Origin: UMGS1696 sp963642885
GTDB taxonomy: Bacteria > Bacillota > Clostridia > Oscillospirales > CAG-272
Reading direction: 5' to 3'
Assembly (NCBI GenBank): GCA_963642885.1
Contig: CAVIJI010000004.1
Location: 1-64,000, forward strand
Length of the DNA: 64,000 nucleotides
The notes beneath the pieces are model-generated. The model searched no databases. It saw only the letters and a program-made list of their open reading frames with translations, and was not told where the DNA came from. This document shows, in pieces, positions 42,683 to 51,487 of this stretch. How positions within the stretch are numbered: position 1 is the first letter of the stretch; each line of letters starts with the position of its first letter. Position numbers and translations under genes: made by a program.

Positions 42683-42708
42683 GGCAGCGCCGTAATTCGG
42701 CACTGCTT
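42683..42708 (-). promoter_or_regulatory. Hairpin in the leader of the epimerase-uxaC operon
   Basis: GCAGCGCCG and CGGCACTGC arms around TAATT, with one internal mismatch, lie about 30 nt before the ATG and downstream of the promoter. No T run follows, so it is more like a stabilising or protein-binding leader hairpin than a terminator. Confidence 0.4.
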
Positions 42709-42723
42709 TAGTGTTATAACATT

Positions 42724-42752
42724 ATAATACTATACCGCACAGCTTTTGTCAA
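42724..42752 (-). promoter_or_regulatory. Promoter of the epimerase-uxaC-MATE-LURP operon
   Basis: Minus strand: TTGACA (42747-42752), 17-bp spacer, TATTAT (42724-42729). Confidence 0.7.
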
Positions 42753-42849
42753 TAAGTACAGACTTGCTTTATCACAATTATAATTATATATAGTCATATA
42801 CAAATTGATTTTATGTGTGATTCGCATGAATCGATATAATAAATTATTA

Positions 42850-44304
42850 TCAGGTTCCTTTTGCGGCCATTTCTTTCAGCACGGAAATACCGATCGGAAG
42901 TGAAATGAGAAAAGACAGCAAATCGGCAGCCGATTGCGCTAACTGGAGTCCCGATACGGGATTCGAGCAAACCGCGTTTGTCAAAAGCGGAATCAGAAAA
43001 ACCGCGGGGATAAACGCGATACCCTGTCTTGACATTGCCACGATGGTTGCTTTTGCGGTCATGCCGATATTCTGCAGCATCATATTGCACATCGTAACCC
43101 ATGACATTAGCGGAAAAACAACGAGCTGTGCCTTGAATGTAACGGCGGCGATTTCTCCCGCGAGTGCGGAACTTCCCGCAATAGCCGCAGTAATCGGTTC
43201 GGCGAAGATAAATCCGACACATGCGATAAGCACAAGAGCAATCGACGCGACCTTTACACAGAACATATACGCGCGAATTACTCTCTTGTATTTGCCGGCT
43301 CCGTAATTAAAACCGCAAACCGGTTGGAAGCCTTGGCCGAATCCCGTGAGAGCGGAGCTGAGAAACATCATTATTTTGGACACGCCCGTCATTGCCGCCT
43401 GTACGGCGTCTATCATCACGTCCTCTTCAACGAAAATTCCGACTGCGTGGTTAAGACATGCGGATGATACGCTTGCGATACCTTGACGGGCAAGAGAGGG
43501 AAGTCCGCCGCGGATTATATTTTTTATGTAGTAAATCCTCGGAGAAAAGTTTTTCGGATGAATTTTAATATTGTCGCTTCTCATCACACCGACCGATAGA
43601 ATTATAAAGCCGAGGATTTGGCTTATTGCCGTGGCAAGAGCCGCTCCTCCGACACCCATTCCCGCTCCGATAGGCATTTTGATTAATCCTCCGAATAATC
43701 CGTCGCCTGCGGAATATATTAAGAGCGGGTCAAGCACAAGATTCACTACGGCACCCGATGTGAGTCCGATCATCGCGAAAAACGCATTGCCTTGCATTCT
43801 GAGCTGATTGTTCATAACGATTGCACCGGTCATAAACGGTGTGGCATAAAGAATGTACCGCATATATTCTTTGGTGGCATTAATCGTGGCCTCGGTTTTG
43901 GCTCCTAAAAGAACGGTGAGCGGGTCGATAAATAACAGCCCGAAAATTTCTATAATCAATCCGAATAGGACCGCATAGCAGAAACCGGTCGCAGCCATCG
44001 TTTCTGCGTCCTTATAATCCTGCTTGCCGTATGCACGTGAAATGTAGTTTCCGGAACCGTGACCGCAGAAAAAGCCGAATGCCTGTATTACCGTCATGAG
44101 CGGAAGTACAACCCCGACTGCCGCAACCATGCTGTCGTTTTCAAGCTGTCGAACGAAAAAAGTATCCGCGAGGTTATAAAAAGACGTGACAAGCATCGAA
44201 ATTATTGTCGGTATCGCGAGCTTGCCGATGAGCTTTTCGACAGGCTCCGTAGTCATCTTGATGAATTTTTCGTTATTCTTCGTATGGGTATTGGTTTGAT
44301 CCAT
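42850..44304 (-). CDS. MATE-family efflux transporter (second copy)
   Basis: 484 residues, 12 helices. LAIPTIISMLVTSFYNLADT and FFVRQLENDSMVAAVGVVLP mark helices 1-2; YISRAYGKQDYKDAETMA and the matching half-repeat GQGFQPVCGFNYGAGKYKRV are typical of the family. Distinct from the copy at 38.9 kb. AGGAGCGG before the ATG. Its start lies 32 nt inside the end of the LysR gene, so it is co-transcribed with that regulator. Confidence 0.9.
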   Translation of the reverse strand: MDQTNTHTKNNEKFIKMTTEPVEKLIGKLAIPTIISMLVTSFYNLADTFFVRQLENDSMVAAVGVVLPLMTVIQAFGFFCGHGSGNYISRAYGKQDYKDAETMAATGFCYAVLFGLIIEIFGLLFIDPLTVLLGAKTEATINATKEYMRYILYATPFMTGAIVMNNQLRMQGNAFFAMIGLTSGAVVNLVLDPLLIYSAGDGLFGGLIKMPIGAGMGVGGAALATAISQILGFIILSVGVMRSDNIKIHPKNFSPRIYYIKNIIRGGLPSLARQGIASVSSACLNHAVGIFVEEDVMIDAVQAAMTGVSKIMMFLSSALTGFGQGFQPVCGFNYGAGKYKRVIRAYMFCVKVASIALVLIACVGFIFAEPITAAIAGSSALAGEIAAVTFKAQLVVFPLMSWVTMCNMMLQNIGMTAKATIVAMSRQGIAFIPAVFLIPLLTNAVCSNPVSGLQLAQSAADLLSFLISLPIGISVLKEMAAKGT

Positions 44305-45190
44305 TTTCCGCTCCTGCCTCGATGTTTCTGTAATCCAAATATTTTAAAAATCTCTTTACCGCTACGGTAGAGGTCTTTATGTTCTTGAGTGTAATTGCCA
44401 ATTTTCTGTATGCGGGCACATCCAAATCCTTAATGACGAGCTTGTAGGGAATTCTTCTGAGTATAAGCTCGGGAAGAACCGCTATGCCCATGCCCGATTC
44501 GACCATTGACATTATACTGTAATCATCCCAAGTTGTAAAGTGTATCTTCGGATGAATATCATATGCCTTAAGCAATTGCGATATTTCACTTCGTTCGCTT
44601 TTTTCGAGCATAAGAAACGGCTCGTTTTCAAGCTCGTCGATGGGAAATTTTTCAACTGCGGCAAACGGATGATTTTCGGGCAGAATTACCTTTAATTTAT
44701 CGTCACCGAGAAAAATCGTATCGAATTCGCTTCTCGTAGGCAGTATGAGAAAGCCGCAGTCTACTCTTCCGTCCGCAATCCATTCCTCGATTTCTCCGTA
44801 GTCTCCCTGTAAAAGTTCATAGTCGATACCCGGGTAGTCCTTTTGATATTGCTTGATGATGCGCGGTATCCAGTGTGTGGCTATACTGGATATTGTTCCG
44901 ATACGTATTATTCCCGAGTGGAGACCGTTCAGTTCGCCGACTTGATTCTCGAGCTTTTCGTATTCAGTACACAGCGATTTTGCGTATGGTAGCAGAAGAG
45001 TGCCGTCACCTGTCAGCTTTACACCCGCACGACTCCTTTCGAGCAGTGTTAAATTACATTCGCTTTCGAGTTCGTTAATCATACGGCTTATACCGGACTG
45101 TGTATAATGGAGCAGTTCGGCTGCTTTTGTAAAGCTTCCGTATTCCACTGTTTTTACGAAAGCAAGATATTTGATTATATTTTTATCCAA
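44273..45190 (-). CDS. LysR-family transcriptional regulator
   Basis: 305 residues. Winged HTH at the N-terminus: FVKTVEYGSFTKAAELLHYT, then QSGISRMINELESE. Effector domain about 90-295 (IIRIGTISSIATHWIPRII). Start is TTG 45190, 7 nt after GGAG, with no earlier ATG in frame. Divergent from the EamA transporter at 45320 and overlapping the MATE gene, so either or both transporters may be targets. Confidence 0.9.
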   Translation of the reverse strand: MDKNIIKYLAFVKTVEYGSFTKAAELLHYTQSGISRMINELESECNLTLLERSRAGVKLTGDGTLLLPYAKSLCTEYEKLENQVGELNGLHSGIIRIGTISSIATHWIPRIIKQYQKDYPGIDYELLQGDYGEIEEWIADGRVDCGFLILPTRSEFDTIFLGDDKLKVILPENHPFAAVEKFPIDELENEPFLMLEKSERSEISQLLKAYDIHPKIHFTTWDDYSIMSMVESGMGIAVLPELILRRIPYKLVIKDLDVPAYRKLAITLKNIKTSTVAVKRFLKYLDYRNIEAGAENGSNQYPYEE

Positions 45191-45319
45191 TGTATTTCTC
45201 CGTTTAAAATCGTTTCATGACAAATTGTAATCTAAAGCATGATAAACATTCGCTTTTATTATCTCGAATAATATGATATACTATGTATGCTGTTTTGGCA
45301 ATAGGAGAAATAACAAAAA

Positions 45320-46216
45320 ATGAATAAATCTTTTATCAAATACTTTGCAGCTCTTTTAATATTCGGAACAAACGGACTTGTAGCCAGCCATATTTCACTG
45401 CCGAGTCATGAAATAGTCTTCTGGCGTTCGCTGATCGGCTCGATTAGCCTTATAGCAATATTCCTCTTGACGGGAAACAAGTTTACGTTTATGAAGCATA
45501 AGAAGGATTTTATGTTTCTCGCCTTGTCCGGCTTGGGAATGGGAATGAGCTGGGCTGCTCTTTATGAAGGTTATGGCAGAATAGGCGTCGGTGTAACAAC
45601 ACTTCTTTACTATGTGGGACCTATATTCGTTATGGCCCTCGCACCGTTTATATTCAAGGAAAAGCTTACGGTAAAAAAGATAATGTGCTTTACGGTAGTT
45701 ATCGCGGGAATGGTTCTCGTTAACGGCAGTGGCGAAGCACATGACATAATCGGCATTTTATGCGGTATTATGGCAGCGGTCGGATACACTATCATGGTAA
45801 CAACCGGAAAGTTTTCGGGTGCTATCGAAGGATTCGAAAACCCCACACTGCAGGTTGTGTTTGCGTTTATCTTCTGCGCATTTTACCATGTAGCGAAGAG
45901 CGGTTTCGCATTTGATATTCAGATTACGGATGTTCCCGCGACCGTTTTCCTCGGTATATTTAATACGGGTATTGCTTGTTATTGCTATTTTTCCGCACTC
46001 GGTAAGCTTAATGTTCAGACAATCGCGATATGCGGTTATCTGGAACCTCTTTCGGCTGTGATTTTTTCGGCACTCTTCCTCGGAGAGACAATGAACGCCG
46101 CTCAGGTAGTCGGTGCGATTTTCATAATCGGCGGAGCGGTGTGCGCGGAAATTAAGGTTAAACACGGATTCAGCCTTTCGGCACGGAAACTGCAAAAAGC
46201 TCAGACAAGAGTTTAA
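45320..46216 (+). CDS. EamA/DMT-family transporter (RhaT-like)
   Basis: 298 residues, ten helices. First EamA repeat: LLIFGTNGLVASHISLPSHE, then IVFWRSLIGSISLIAIFLLT. The second repeat contains PATVFLGIFNTGIACYCYFS and LEPLSAVIFSALFLGETMNA. Unlike the transporter at 1.3 kb, the halves are diverged. Substrate unknown. Divergently transcribed from the LysR gene; the 129-nt intergenic has an extended -10 TGATATACT at 45275-45282. Confidence 0.88.
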   Translation: MNKSFIKYFAALLIFGTNGLVASHISLPSHEIVFWRSLIGSISLIAIFLLTGNKFTFMKHKKDFMFLALSGLGMGMSWAALYEGYGRIGVGVTTLLYYVGPIFVMALAPFIFKEKLTVKKIMCFTVVIAGMVLVNGSGEAHDIIGILCGIMAAVGYTIMVTTGKFSGAIEGFENPTLQVVFAFIFCAFYHVAKSGFAFDIQITDVPATVFLGIFNTGIACYCYFSALGKLNVQTIAICGYLEPLSAVIFSALFLGETMNAAQVVGAIFIIGGAVCAEIKVKHGFSLSARKLQKAQTRV

Positions 46217-46234
46217 TTAATTTTAAATTACATC

Positions 46235-46263
46235 TTGCAAAACACTTTGATGTGTGGTATAAT
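46235..46263 (+). promoter_or_regulatory. Promoter of tRNA-Leu
   Basis: TTGCAA (46235-46240), 17-bp spacer, TATAAT (46258-46263), about 22 nt before the predicted 5' leader of the tRNA. Confidence 0.75.
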
Positions 46264-46291
46264 TACATCGTTGTCGGGGAAATCCGACTAT

Positions 46292-46375
46292 GCCGGTGTG
46301 ATGGAATTGGCAGACGTGCTGGACTCAAAATCCAGTGGTAGCGATACCGTACCGGTTCGACCCCGGTCACCGGCA
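46292..46375 (+). tRNA. tRNA-Leu (anticodon CAA)
   Basis: 84 nt. Acceptor GCCGGTG (46292-46298) pairs with CACCGGC (46368-46374), discriminator A at 46375. Anticodon arm CTGGA-CTCAAAA-TCCAG gives CAA. A class II variable arm (TGGTAGCGATACCGT region) and a T arm with GGTTCGACCCC follow. CCA is not encoded. Flanked by its own promoter and a terminator. Confidence 0.95.
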
Positions 46376-46388
46376 TGATGATTTAAAG

Positions 46389-46428
46389 AAAATGCTGTGT
46401 CATCGATATGATTGACACAGCATTTTTT
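46389..46428. terminator. Terminator after tRNA-Leu, shared with GH51
   Basis: 14-bp perfect stem AAAATGCTGTGTCA (46389-46402) with TGACACAGCATTTT (46413-46426), loop of 10 nt, T run on both strands. Confidence 0.9.
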
Positions 46429-46450
46429 CATGTAATTTAAAGACCGCAAA

Positions 46451-47953
46451 TCAGCCTATTTCGAGAATATTAACCGAGTGAGGCGGCAATGTCAGTTCAA
46501 CGGAATTTTCATCTGCCATGTTAATAGCGGAATCATTTTCGTAGGGAATTACGTAATTTCGATCTATATCATTGTAATCGTCGGCGGTGCGGCCGGTCAG
46601 ACTTATGAGGTGCACAGGCTGATTGTGTATCGGCACTTTCAGAGATACCGGTTGCGCCAGCTCATGGTGCTTGTTTATCAGTGATAACGCAAGCTTTCCG
46701 GTAATGCTGTCTCGAGTCGCGACAATATCAATTGTTTCTACATTTACAGGGTATCCCGATTTATTTGTAATTCGGTAAATGGGGTTGTCGGTAACGTATA
46801 AATCTATGACCTCATCGTACATGTGATTGACATACATATCGAATACATGATACGTACTGCGTAAAACTATGCCTTTGTCATATGTAAATATTCCTCCGCG
46901 TGTGTTAATCATCGGTGCGAAGTTTGCCATTCCGACAATGTCCGCGTTTCGGAGCAGCATATTTAAAAAGCATGCCGAAAATACCGCATCGGACATTGTG
47001 TATGTTTGGTTTATATCGTTTCTGTCACGAGGATAAATGTACTCTTCTTTTGTAACACCCGGTCGGATGGTGTGTGCATTCGGATGATGCCATCCGCGCA
47101 GATTCCATTCGTCATATGCGATTCGAATACGTTTTTCCAAACCGAAAGCGGTCAGCAAGCCGCGTACCCGACGCACTGAGCTGTCTAAAGAGTCGGTGTA
47201 AGCCATGCATTGCTCATAATTTGCGGGATTATCATCCTGCCATAAACCGTCCCAATAACCGTGAATCGATATCCAATCCAGACGATTACCGGCTTTTTCG
47301 AGAAGATGTGTATTCCATTCGATGTCAGATAGTGCTGCAGCACTAAGCTGACATGTCGGATCGACATGCCTCATCATTTTTGTCGATTCCAATACGAATC
47401 TGCCCCATTCGGAGGCGGCTTTTGCTCCGATTTCCCAGTCCCCGTAATTTTCGTTTCCGACAGACCAGTATTTGACATTATACGGCTCACGATGACCGTT
47501 TGCGATTCTTCGCTTTGCGTATTCGCCTTGATCGTCGAGATTGCAGTATTCCATCCAGTTGCTCATTTCTTCCTCGGTGCCCGAGCCCGCGTTGGTGCAG
47601 ATATAAGGCTCACAGCCTAACTTTTTGCACAGTAAAACGAATTCATCCGTGCCGAATGAGTTGTCGTCCTCTACACGCCATGCTTTGTCGAAGGATGGTA
47701 CTCTTTTACCTACGCCTTTTTCCCAGTGATATGACGAAACGTAGCATCCACCGGGCCATCTGATTATCGGAGTACGGATTTTCTTTAATGCATCGAGCAC
47801 GTCGGTTCTGAATCCGTCTTCATCCGATAGTGGGTGACCCGGCATAAAGATACCCCCGTATACCTGACGGTGAAAATGTTCCAGAAAGTGGCCGTAAATC
47901 ATATTATTACGACTGAAAAGTATTCGCTCAGGGGTTGCCGTTGCATGTAGCAT
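46451..47953 (-). CDS. Alpha-L-arabinofuranosidase, GH51
   Basis: 500-residue intracellular GH51 enzyme releasing arabinose from arabinan or arabinoxylan oligosaccharides. ISRNNMIYGHF-type opening (FSRNNMIYGHFLEHFHR), IIRWPGGCYVSSYHWEKGVG, acid/base WSVGNENYGDWEIG, nucleophile IAYDEWNLRGWHHP, and C-terminal LTLPPHSVNILEIG. Typical length for the family. The frame is open to 48028, but AAAGGAGG fixes ATG 47953. Own consensus promoter. Confidence 0.95.
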   Translation of the reverse strand: MLHATATPERILFSRNNMIYGHFLEHFHRQVYGGIFMPGHPLSDEDGFRTDVLDALKKIRTPIIRWPGGCYVSSYHWEKGVGKRVPSFDKAWRVEDDNSFGTDEFVLLCKKLGCEPYICTNAGSGTEEEMSNWMEYCNLDDQGEYAKRRIANGHREPYNVKYWSVGNENYGDWEIGAKAASEWGRFVLESTKMMRHVDPTCQLSAAALSDIEWNTHLLEKAGNRLDWISIHGYWDGLWQDDNPANYEQCMAYTDSLDSSVRRVRGLLTAFGLEKRIRIAYDEWNLRGWHHPNAHTIRPGVTKEEYIYPRDRNDINQTYTMSDAVFSACFLNMLLRNADIVGMANFAPMINTRGGIFTYDKGIVLRSTYHVFDMYVNHMYDEVIDLYVTDNPIYRITNKSGYPVNVETIDIVATRDSITGKLALSLINKHHELAQPVSLKVPIHNQPVHLISLTGRTADDYNDIDRNYVIPYENDSAINMADENSVELTLPPHSVNILEIG

Positions 47954-47999
47954 GTGTTGTGCCTCCTTTATATTTAAAATTATGCGGTATCTTTTGACA

Positions 48000-48028
48000 A
48001 TTATATATGAATCGACTATTTGTGTCAA
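48000..48028 (-). promoter_or_regulatory. Promoter of GH51 gene
   Basis: Minus strand: TTGACA (48023-48028), 17-bp spacer, TATAAT (48000-48005). Perfect consensus. Confidence 0.8.
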
Positions 48029-48073
48029 GTAAGATATTGTTTGTTGCCGATATACATTCGTGATTGATACGAG

Positions 48074-48100
48074 AAAAGCCGCCGTTAATCGGCGGCTTTT
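48074..48100 (-). terminator. Terminator of the CBM9-like gene
   Basis: AAAAGCCGCCG (48074-48084) with CGGCGGCTTTT (48090-48100), 5-nt loop, T run on the minus strand. Confidence 0.9.
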
Positions 48101-48161
48101 CCGTTACAGCCGAATTATGCGCACGGTGCTGTAACTGTAATTGAAAATGTTTTAATTAAAT

Positions 48162-49292
48162 TCAGCGGCGTTTGCGTAAAAGCAGAGCGGCGGCGGAAGA
48201 AATAATAAGGCAGAAAGGTGTAAAGTCAGAGGTCTGAGGAGCTGTTGTTACAACATCGTCTATTTTGGATGTATCTTCGGCAACGATTTCAACCGTTTCC
48301 TCTATAACTTCGGCTTCCGCTGTGACTTCCGGTTCTGCTGCGACTTCTTCCGTTTCGGCAACCGTTTCAGTCACTGCCGTAGGAGCTGTTGCTGCCGTAT
48401 CAGCCGAAAGAATGTAGCGGTTGAAGTGTGCCCAACCGGGGCAGTCGAATCCTCTTGACCAGTCGTAAGGATCACCGTTTGCGTCAACTAAACCGTTACC
48501 GTCAAGGAATATCTGACCTATCTGAATAACAGCACCTGCTTCGGCGGTGAAGTCCACAATCTTGGAATCCGTATTGCCGTAGCAAAGACAGCCCCACGGG
48601 AGGAATACTTCCATTGAATACGGATATGCGCCGTTTTCATTGGCAATAGACGAACGCCATGTTGCCATTTCTATATCGAAGTCTGCGGGGACGGCTCCGC
48701 CTGCATAGTAGGTGGTTTCATCGTCATTCCAGAAGGGTTCGTCTGTTGTCGTCTCTACCCAGAATTCGAACCATTCGTAATCGGTGATTTCGTCATCCGC
48801 AGGTCTGATCATAGGAGTGAAACTGTCGACACGACGAGTCTGACCGTCTGTTGATTCGCTGCTTACACCGTAAAATGCGGGGTTGAATGCACAGGGGGTC
48901 TTGTCTGTGTTGCATACAAGTGCGAAATAAAGTCCGTTGTCATCCCAGAGATAGTATACATCCCAGCGATTTTTCTGATCAACGGGGATATCTTCATATA
49001 CGTCAACGATTGTCGAATAGCTGTTTCCCCAAACGGAAGCATCCCAAAGACCGCCTTTGTCTGCGCTCTCTTCGTTTGTCAGGTCAACCGAGGAACATAC
49101 CGCGCCGTACCACTCACCATCCAAATCGACAATTCCGTCGAATTTTATGCGTGGGTTAGCAGAGTTGATTTTGGGAACGGTGAAGTCGATAACATCTTCC
49201 GCGTCAACGCCTGTGAAATGCGCGGATACATTGAGTGCGATTGTGCTCATCAGCACAGCTGCGACCATAATCCATACAAGGAACTTTTTCAT
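48162..49292 (-). CDS. Surface CBM9-like protein with sortase-type C-terminus
   Basis: 376 residues. Signal peptide (FLVWIMVAAVLMSTIALNVS, about 4-23, cut after SA). A CBM9/DOMON-like binding domain (about 45-290: IKFDGIVDLDGEWYGA, WDVYYLWDDNGLYFALVC, YPYSMEVFLPWG). A stalk of about 50 residues made of E, V, T and A repeats (EVAAEPEVTAEAEVIEETVE) leads to TAPQTSD, a hydrophobic stretch and RKRR, a sorting signal with PQTSD in place of LPXTG. The ATG at 49301 abuts GGAG with no spacing; the one at 49292 is 9 nt away and preferred. Expected role: wall-attached glycan binding. Confidence 0.78.
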   Translation of the reverse strand: MKKFLVWIMVAAVLMSTIALNVSAHFTGVDAEDVIDFTVPKINSANPRIKFDGIVDLDGEWYGAVCSSVDLTNEESADKGGLWDASVWGNSYSTIVDVYEDIPVDQKNRWDVYYLWDDNGLYFALVCNTDKTPCAFNPAFYGVSSESTDGQTRRVDSFTPMIRPADDEITDYEWFEFWVETTTDEPFWNDDETTYYAGGAVPADFDIEMATWRSSIANENGAYPYSMEVFLPWGCLCYGNTDSKIVDFTAEAGAVIQIGQIFLDGNGLVDANGDPYDWSRGFDCPGWAHFNRYILSADTAATAPTAVTETVAETEEVAAEPEVTAEAEVIEETVEIVAEDTSKIDDVVTTAPQTSDFTPFCLIISSAAALLLRKRR

Positions 49293-49514
49293 GGTTTTCA
49301 TCTCCTTTTGAAATTATTTACAGATTCCGTTTTATAATGTGTTCATTGTACAAAACGCGAAACAAATTCTGTCAAAATCATTATAACACGTGGAATAGAA
49401 AGATGCAATATGGCCGAAACAATTAAAAATGTAAATAATAAGTGAACAAAAACCACTACAAAAGTAACTATTATGAAAAATATTTGATGGATACGGGTTG
49501 AAATAAGCGGAGAA

Positions 49515-50525
49515 TTATTCCGCAAGAAGCTTTTTCATTACGGGCCAAGCATCGTCGGCGTAGAAGCGATGCTCGCCGTTTCCGACAACAAGCTTGCAGT
49601 TATTCGGTACTCCCGCATATTGATAGCATTTTTCGATAATTTCATAAGTTTTCCGTACTCCGTTAATGGGGAAAATCGGGTCATCCTTACCGCAAACAAC
49701 AACGAGCTTTCGCGGAGCTATCATGACAGCCAAATCTCCCATGTCGAAATAACGTATAATTCCCGGAACATAGTTGCATATACAATGATGAATCGAAATA
49801 ATCGAATCGAAATATGTACATACGGCGCAGGACGGCATATAAGCGCTGAATCTCGGTTCGAGGCATGCCGTGTAGTAAGTAGCGGTACCGCCGCCCGAGT
49901 TTCCCAGACAGACCGAACCGTCGAGAGTTAAAATATCCGAGAAGTGCTTTTCCACGGCGTCAAGTACGCGGCTTGTATCCCATACACGTTCGGCAATAGT
50001 GCATCTTCCGAGAAGAAGAGCGGTAGAAGAAGGCCTGAGGCAGGCGGGGCCGTTTTCGGTTCCGCCGCACTGACCGAAACAACGCTGTTCGATTGCAAGC
50101 GCACCGAAGCCCTCCTTAACGGCGCGTACGGCAAAAGCACTGTCATGTCCGTGAATAAACTCATCGTCATTATTGTATTTCGCAATGCCGAGAGATATGT
50201 GTGCTCCCGTGGTATGACCTTGCAGACATACGCATAAAGGAAGCGGTGCGGTTTGTTCCGCGGGAACGAGAATATCGCAGTGTGTGAAATATCCCTCTTC
50301 CGTTTGCAGAGTAAAATGAATGTGTCTGATACCGTTGTCGGTGGTGTCCTCGGTTATGTTGAAGAGAGGATCACACAGGCTGAATGTGTCCATTCCGAGA
50401 AGCTCGGAGAGCTTTTCAAGACATTTTTCACGGTGTTCGTTTAAATCTGTTTTGCCGTCATAGCGGTATTTTGGCGTAATCGAAGCCGATTGCCGTATGT
50501 GCAGTTCTGTAGGATCGAAGTTCAT
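49515..50525 (-). CDS. Alpha/beta hydrolase (esterase-like)
   Basis: 336 residues, no signal peptide. Alpha/beta fold: LPLCVCLQGHTTGAHISLGI holds the oxyanion strand, VCLGNSGGGTATYYTACLEP the nucleophile elbow (GNSGG), VVCGKDDPIFPINGVRKTYE the acid, and NGEHRFYADDAW the His. Resembles acetyl-xylan esterase or dienelactone-type hydrolases. Adjacent arabinofuranosidase and CBM9 genes make a de-esterification role plausible. Substrate unproven. Confidence 0.78.
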   Translation of the reverse strand: MNFDPTELHIRQSASITPKYRYDGKTDLNEHREKCLEKLSELLGMDTFSLCDPLFNITEDTTDNGIRHIHFTLQTEEGYFTHCDILVPAEQTAPLPLCVCLQGHTTGAHISLGIAKYNNDDEFIHGHDSAFAVRAVKEGFGALAIEQRCFGQCGGTENGPACLRPSSTALLLGRCTIAERVWDTSRVLDAVEKHFSDILTLDGSVCLGNSGGGTATYYTACLEPRFSAYMPSCAVCTYFDSIISIHHCICNYVPGIIRYFDMGDLAVMIAPRKLVVVCGKDDPIFPINGVRKTYEIIEKCYQYAGVPNNCKLVVGNGEHRFYADDAWPVMKKLLAE

Positions 50526-50552
50526 AAGCTGCTCCTTTATAATTTTTTATTG

Positions 50553-50581
50553 AGTATAGCAAATAATCGCAAGGATTACAA
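50553..50581 (-). promoter_or_regulatory. Promoter of alpha/beta hydrolase gene
   Basis: Minus strand: TTGTAA (50576-50581), 17-bp spacer, TATACT (50553-50558). Confidence 0.6.
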
Positions 50582-50643
50582 GTACTTATAGTAATAAATT
50601 GACAAAAAACAGCACACGGACAGAAGAAAAATTTAAGCTATAC

Positions 50644-50681
50644 AAAACCCTCTCGAACCATATATCGATGATTCGGGAGGG
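50644..50681 (-). terminator. Terminator of the GDPD gene
   Basis: CCCTCTCGAA (50648-50657) with TTCGGGAGGG (50672-50681), one mismatch; minus-strand T run at 50644-50647. Confidence 0.75.
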
Positions 50682-50719
50682 CTTGAAACAATACGGTATA
50701 AAAACTATTTTGCCACAGT

Positions 50720-51379
50720 TCAGTTTTCGAATGTGGATGCGATAAACTTAGCAAGCATAGGATTACGGCTTGTGATATTGAGCGGTTTGAAGGCCGCAAC
50801 GTGCCAAAGCTCTTCAGCGGATGTAGGTGTCCATGCGGAAACGCCGATTCCGTTTTCGGCACAGCATGCCATGAATTCGGGCGTGCAAATACTGAAATGA
50901 ACGTTTATGATAGAGCATCCTGTTTCAGCGCAGAGTTTAACGGCACGAAGGGAAGCGTCGAGTCTTTCCTGACCCTTTAAGTCGTATACATCGTGAACCA
51001 AAGCCTCAATGTTGAGATAGATCTGTTCGGGACGAACAGGAGACGGCCACTCGCCTGCCTTGTGTGGAGTAACGGCACCTGAGAAGAGTATTCTGTCTGA
51101 GCTGATGCCCGCTGCCTCGGCGGTTGCGAGAACAGGTTCTTCAAGGTTGAATTCCTTAACATCGCAGTTAACGCACAGTGTGCTGGGGGCGATGATGGCA
51201 AATGCATCCGCAAGAGAAACACCGTCATCTGCTTCGTCGTGGGTAAGAATAAGCTTGCCTGTTCTCGAACGTCTTATGTCGATTTCCAATGTGTCGACAG
51301 GAAGACGAACCGCGTGCTTTACGAATTCGAGACTGTTCTGGGGAGTTTCGTCACAACCGGAATGAGCTGTTATTTTCAT
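50720..51379 (-). CDS. Glycerophosphodiester phosphodiesterase-like protein
   Basis: 219-residue GDPD TIM barrel. The active-site start reads AHSGCDETPQNSLEF where most GDPDs have HRG...PENT; EIDIRRSRTGKLILTHDE keeps the ExD and second His, and INVHFSICTP and GVSAWTP fit strands 7-8. The Arg of HRG is Ser here, so activity may differ. Would hydrolyse glycerophosphodiesters to glycerol-3-phosphate. Confidence 0.82.
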   Translation of the reverse strand: MKITAHSGCDETPQNSLEFVKHAVRLPVDTLEIDIRRSRTGKLILTHDEADDGVSLADAFAIIAPSTLCVNCDVKEFNLEEPVLATAEAAGISSDRILFSGAVTPHKAGEWPSPVRPEQIYLNIEALVHDVYDLKGQERLDASLRAVKLCAETGCSIINVHFSICTPEFMACCAENGIGVSAWTPTSAEELWHVAAFKPLNITSRNPMLAKFIASTFEN

Positions 51380-51487
51380 GATTAATACCTCTTAATTTTT
51401 TTTATTTTTTTATTATGATGGATAAACCGAAATAATTGAGACATGAGGAGTAGAACCGTGTGGGAGTTTTACCTACAGTCGAAGCCT

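Noticed and set aside
46292..46375. tRNA-Ser or pseudogene
   Set aside because: The variable arm is class II, the anticodon loop reads CAA and all stems pair; it is a Leu tRNA.
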